From NCBI GenBank assembly GCA_963790415.1, contig CAWBOK010000009.1:186001-250000 (forward strand): a DNA stretch of 64,000 bases, read 5' to 3'. The stretch is from JAJZQZ01 sp963790415. GTDB lineage: Bacteria; Actinomycetota; Thermoleophilia; RBG-16-64-13. Shown piece after piece: positions 61,558 through 64,000 of the stretch (position 1 is its first letter; every line of letters begins with the position of its first letter). A program made the translations under genes and the position numbers. The notes beneath the pieces were generated by a model. The model was given only the letters and a program-made list of their open reading frames with translations, ran no database searches and was not told the origin of the DNA.

Positions 61558-63309
61558 GCTACCGGACCCATTGGTGTGGCGACGTGACCGAGGCGCTGGT
61601 GGGACAGCGAGGTGAAGGTAGCCGGGTGGGTCAACCGGCGCCGCGACCACGGCGGTCTGGTGTTCATAGACATCCGTGATCGCACCGGCATCCTGCAGCT
61701 GGTCTTCGACCCAGAACACCATCCAGACGTACACGAGGCGGCTCACGGCATCCGGAACGAGTACGTCATCAGCGCGATGGGTGTGGTGCGGGCACGTGGC
61801 GAAGACCAGGTGAACCCCGCCATCGCCACCGGCAGGGTGGAACTCCCGGTCGACGATCTCGCCGTGTTGGCCCAGGCCAAGACCCCGCCGTTCTATCCCG
61901 AAGACGATCTGGATGTCGACGAGACGCTCCGGCTGAAGTATCGCTACCTTGACCTTCGCCGGCCGACGATGCAGCGTAACCTCATGCTGCGCGACAAGGT
62001 GGTGCAAGTCACTCGGCGCCACCTGGAGACCGAGGGCTTTCTCGAGGTGGAGACACCCATCCTGACGAAGAGCACGCCTGAAGGAGCTCGTGACTTTCTC
62101 GTGCCGAGCCGCCTGCGGGCGGGCGAGTTCTACGCCTTGCCGCAGTCTCCCCAACTCTTCAAACAGCTGCTGATGGTGGCCGGCTTCGAGCGCTACTATC
62201 AGATCGCCCGCAGTTTCCGCGACGAAGACCTGCGTGCCGACCGGCAGCCGGAGTTCACCCAGATCGATCTCGAGATGAGCTTCGTAGAGGAGCAGGACAT
62301 CCAAGATCTGGTCGAAGGTGTCATGGCGCGTGTCTTCCTGGAGAACCTGGCCGTCGATCTTCCACGGCCGTTCCCGCGTCTCAGCTTCGCCGAGGCCATG
62401 CGCCGCTACGGCAGCGACAAACCCGATATCCGTTTCGGCATGGAGATCGTCGATGCGTCCGACATCGTCGGGGGAGTGGCGTTCAAAGTGTTCGCCGACG
62501 CTCTCGCACAGGGTGGCGCCGTGCGCGGCCTGCGAGTGGAGGGCGGAGGTGACTTCTCCAGGAAGGACGTCGACGACCTTGGTAAGGAGGCCGCGGTCTA
62601 CGGGGCCAAGGGCCTTGCCCCCGTATGGGTCGAGGAGACCGGCGTCCGCTCGCCGATCGCGAAGTTCCTGAGCGAGGAGGAGATGGCCGCACTGGTCTCG
62701 AGACTGGCGGGCCGCCCCGGGGATCTCCTCCTGTTCGTAGCCGATCGTCTTTCCGTCGTGGAGTCGACTCTCGGGGCGCTGCGCGTAAGCCTGGCCGATC
62801 GTATGGCCACGAAGCGCGAGGGCTGGGCCTTCCTATGGATAGTCGATCCCCCGATGTTCGAGTACGACGAGCGTGAGCGCCGGCTCAAGGCCCAGCATCA
62901 CCCCTTCACGATGCCCAGACTGTCCTCCGCGGCCGACCTTGTCGACAGCCCCCTCTCGCTGGGCACGTATGCCTACGACTTGGTGCTCAACGGGGTCGAA
63001 CTCGGCAGCGGGTCGATCCGTATCGCCGACCCGGAGATCCAGGAGGCGGTGTTCCAAGCTCTGGGTCTCGGTGAGGAAGAGATCAAGGCAAAGTTCGGGT
63101 TCTTGGTAGAGGCTCTGGACTACGGTGCTCCGCCTCATGGAGGCATCGCGCTGGGCCTCGACCGGCTGTTGACGTTGATGGTCGGGGGGTCGTCGATCCG
63201 CGACGTCATCGCGTTCCCGAAGACTCAGAGCGGTTCGTGCCCGCTCACGGATGCTCCGTCTCCCGCCGGCGCGGAACAACTGCGCGAGCTGCGGCTGCGG
63301 ATCCAATGA
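61554..63309 (+). CDS. aspS: Aspartyl-tRNA synthetase, one frameshift near the start
   Basis: A bacterial-type AspRS of about 585 residues. ATG 61554 gives MSYRTHWCGDVTEALVG; one extra base near 61604 then shifts to SEVKVAGWVNRRRDHGG, the OB-fold anticodon domain. Motif 2 (FRDEDLRADRQPEFTQIDLEMSF, read in parts), the GAD insertion (about residues 285-420) and motif 3 (GGIALGLDRLLTLMVGG) are intact. Both hisS and aspS are essential, so these nearby breaks suggest a local sequence-quality problem. About 240 bp without a gene follows. Confidence 0.92.
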
Positions 63310-63481
63310 GGGTCGAACGAGCACCCGACAGAGGGAGTCGCACTCTGTTGTCGAACCAAAAGGCGTGTGCTAACGTTGAATAGCTCGACCTTGTGCGTGA
63401 TCTGTCTCAATCTTGAGCCAACACATTTGTTTCGGGAGGTCGGCTCTCCTGGTCGGCTTGGCTCACCGGAGGCTGCCACCC

Positions 63482-63497
63482 ACCTGCTATAGCAGGT
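63482..63497. promoter_or_regulatory. Perfect 16-bp palindrome upstream of the lipoprotein gene
   Basis: ACCTGCTATAGCAGGT is its own reverse complement. It lies 56 bp before the ATG of the lipoprotein gene and could be a dimeric repressor site or a small hairpin. The rest of 63310-63552 shows no gene. Confidence 0.35.
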
Positions 63498-63552
63498 TCA
63501 AGAGACTGACGGACACGGCAAGGTGGAGCACTTTCCTTTTCTGGAGGAGCGC

Positions 63553-64000
63553 ATGATGATCACAAGTCGCAGATGGCAATGGTTGGTCCTGGCGGGTGCC
63601 GTGGTGTTGACTCTTGCGCTCGCCGTCGGCGGCTGCGGTGGGGGTGGTGCCGACACGACCACGACGGTCAGTGTGCCGGCCGGCGCCGTCACAACGGTCG
63701 CTCCCGGAGACGGTCCCGCAAGGAGGTTCGCTCGACGAGCTCATCGGCACGCCGCTTGTCACCACGACCGAGACCCCCGCTGAGATCACCGATGCCATCG
63801 CTCAACATCGGCCCATCGTGATCCTCTTCTACGTGCCGGGCGGTTCCGACGACACGGCCGTGCTCGATGAGATCAAGACGCTACAGACAACCTACACCGA
63901 CGTGACGTTCGCGCTGTACGAATACTCCGACCCCGCGAGCTACGGAGACCTCGGGATCCTTCTTAGAGTCAAGTACCTGCCGCAGACCGTGTTCATCGAC
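63553..64000 (+). CDS. Thioredoxin-fold lipoprotein without CxxC (partial, one frameshift)
   Basis: The N-terminus is a lipoprotein signal (ITSRRWQWLVLAGAVVL...AVGGC) with the acylated Cys near residue 29 and a Gly/Thr-rich tether. Near 63722 the frame shifts; the continuing frame gives GGSLDELIGTPLVTTTETP, then IVILFYVPGGSDDTAVLDEIKTL and VKYLPQTVFID at the window end. The last two match a thioredoxin fold and its cis-Pro loop, but the CxxC site is replaced by PGGSDD. The protein is therefore probably not a disulfide reductase. The gene continues past the window. Confidence 0.65.

Noticed and set aside
63310..63552. Riboswitch in the leader of the lipoprotein gene
   Set aside because: Some pairing is possible and there is a perfect palindrome, but no known aptamer core could be matched.

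Overview
The window is about 64 kb of high-GC (roughly 63-66% by eye), gene-dense bacterial chromosome. Gene order and product types point to an actinobacterium outside the well-known aerobic groups: a yebC-ruvCAB-queA-tgt-yajC-secDF-recJ-relA-hisS-aspS block, a SepIVA-like/DUF177/rpmF block, a riboflavin operon behind an FMN riboswitch, several apparently leaderless genes, and L28/L32 proteins that keep their Zn cysteines. Coriobacteriia-, Thermoleophilia- or Geothermincolia-like lineages would fit, but this is inference only.

Layout. 1-0.8 kb: end of a dUTPase and a Nudix hydrolase. 1.0-6.9 kb: a type IV pilus locus. It starts with a promoter, a class I cyclic-di-GMP riboswitch with its own terminator, and a major pilin. 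Then come a Wzy_C (O-antigen ligase-like) membrane protein, a second unusual pilin, and four overlapping minor pilin genes. 7.0-13.6 kb: mixed single genes (old yellow enzyme, RNase Z, tRNA-Arg(CCG), LipB, polysaccharide deacetylase, DUF4015 hydrolase, GNAT). 13.7-20.8 kb: an ACT protein, a Liv-type ABC importer, a phenylacetate-CoA ligase-like enzyme and a hotdog thioesterase, suggesting uptake and CoA activation of an organic acid. 21-26.7 kb: metK-priA-def-fmt-rpe. 26.8-30.8 kb: FMN riboswitch and ribD-ribE-ribBA-ribH. 30.7-38.9 kb: rpmB (opposite strand), then DUF1858, Asp23/Gls24, fakA, degV, recG, rsmD, coaD, a SepIVA-like protein, DUF177 and rpmF. 39-42.4 kb: two unknown small genes, an EF-G paralogue and a TPR protein. 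42.5 kb: an RpiR regulator. 43.4-63.3 kb: the long yebC-to-aspS block. The window ends inside a thioredoxin-like lipoprotein gene.

Two features run across these regions. First, a dispersed non-coding repeat of about 145-160 bp, with inverted ends that covary between copies and a conserved central hairpin, occurs at least five times near full length, plus two fragments. One copy sits between livG and livF and leaves livF without a visible ribosome binding site. Second, about fourteen single-base frameshifts are visible. They are dense in the pilus locus but also hit genes that are normally essential (coaD, hisS, aspS) and recG, so sequencing or assembly indels are the likely cause of many. The genes are annotated here as whole genes with the break points given.
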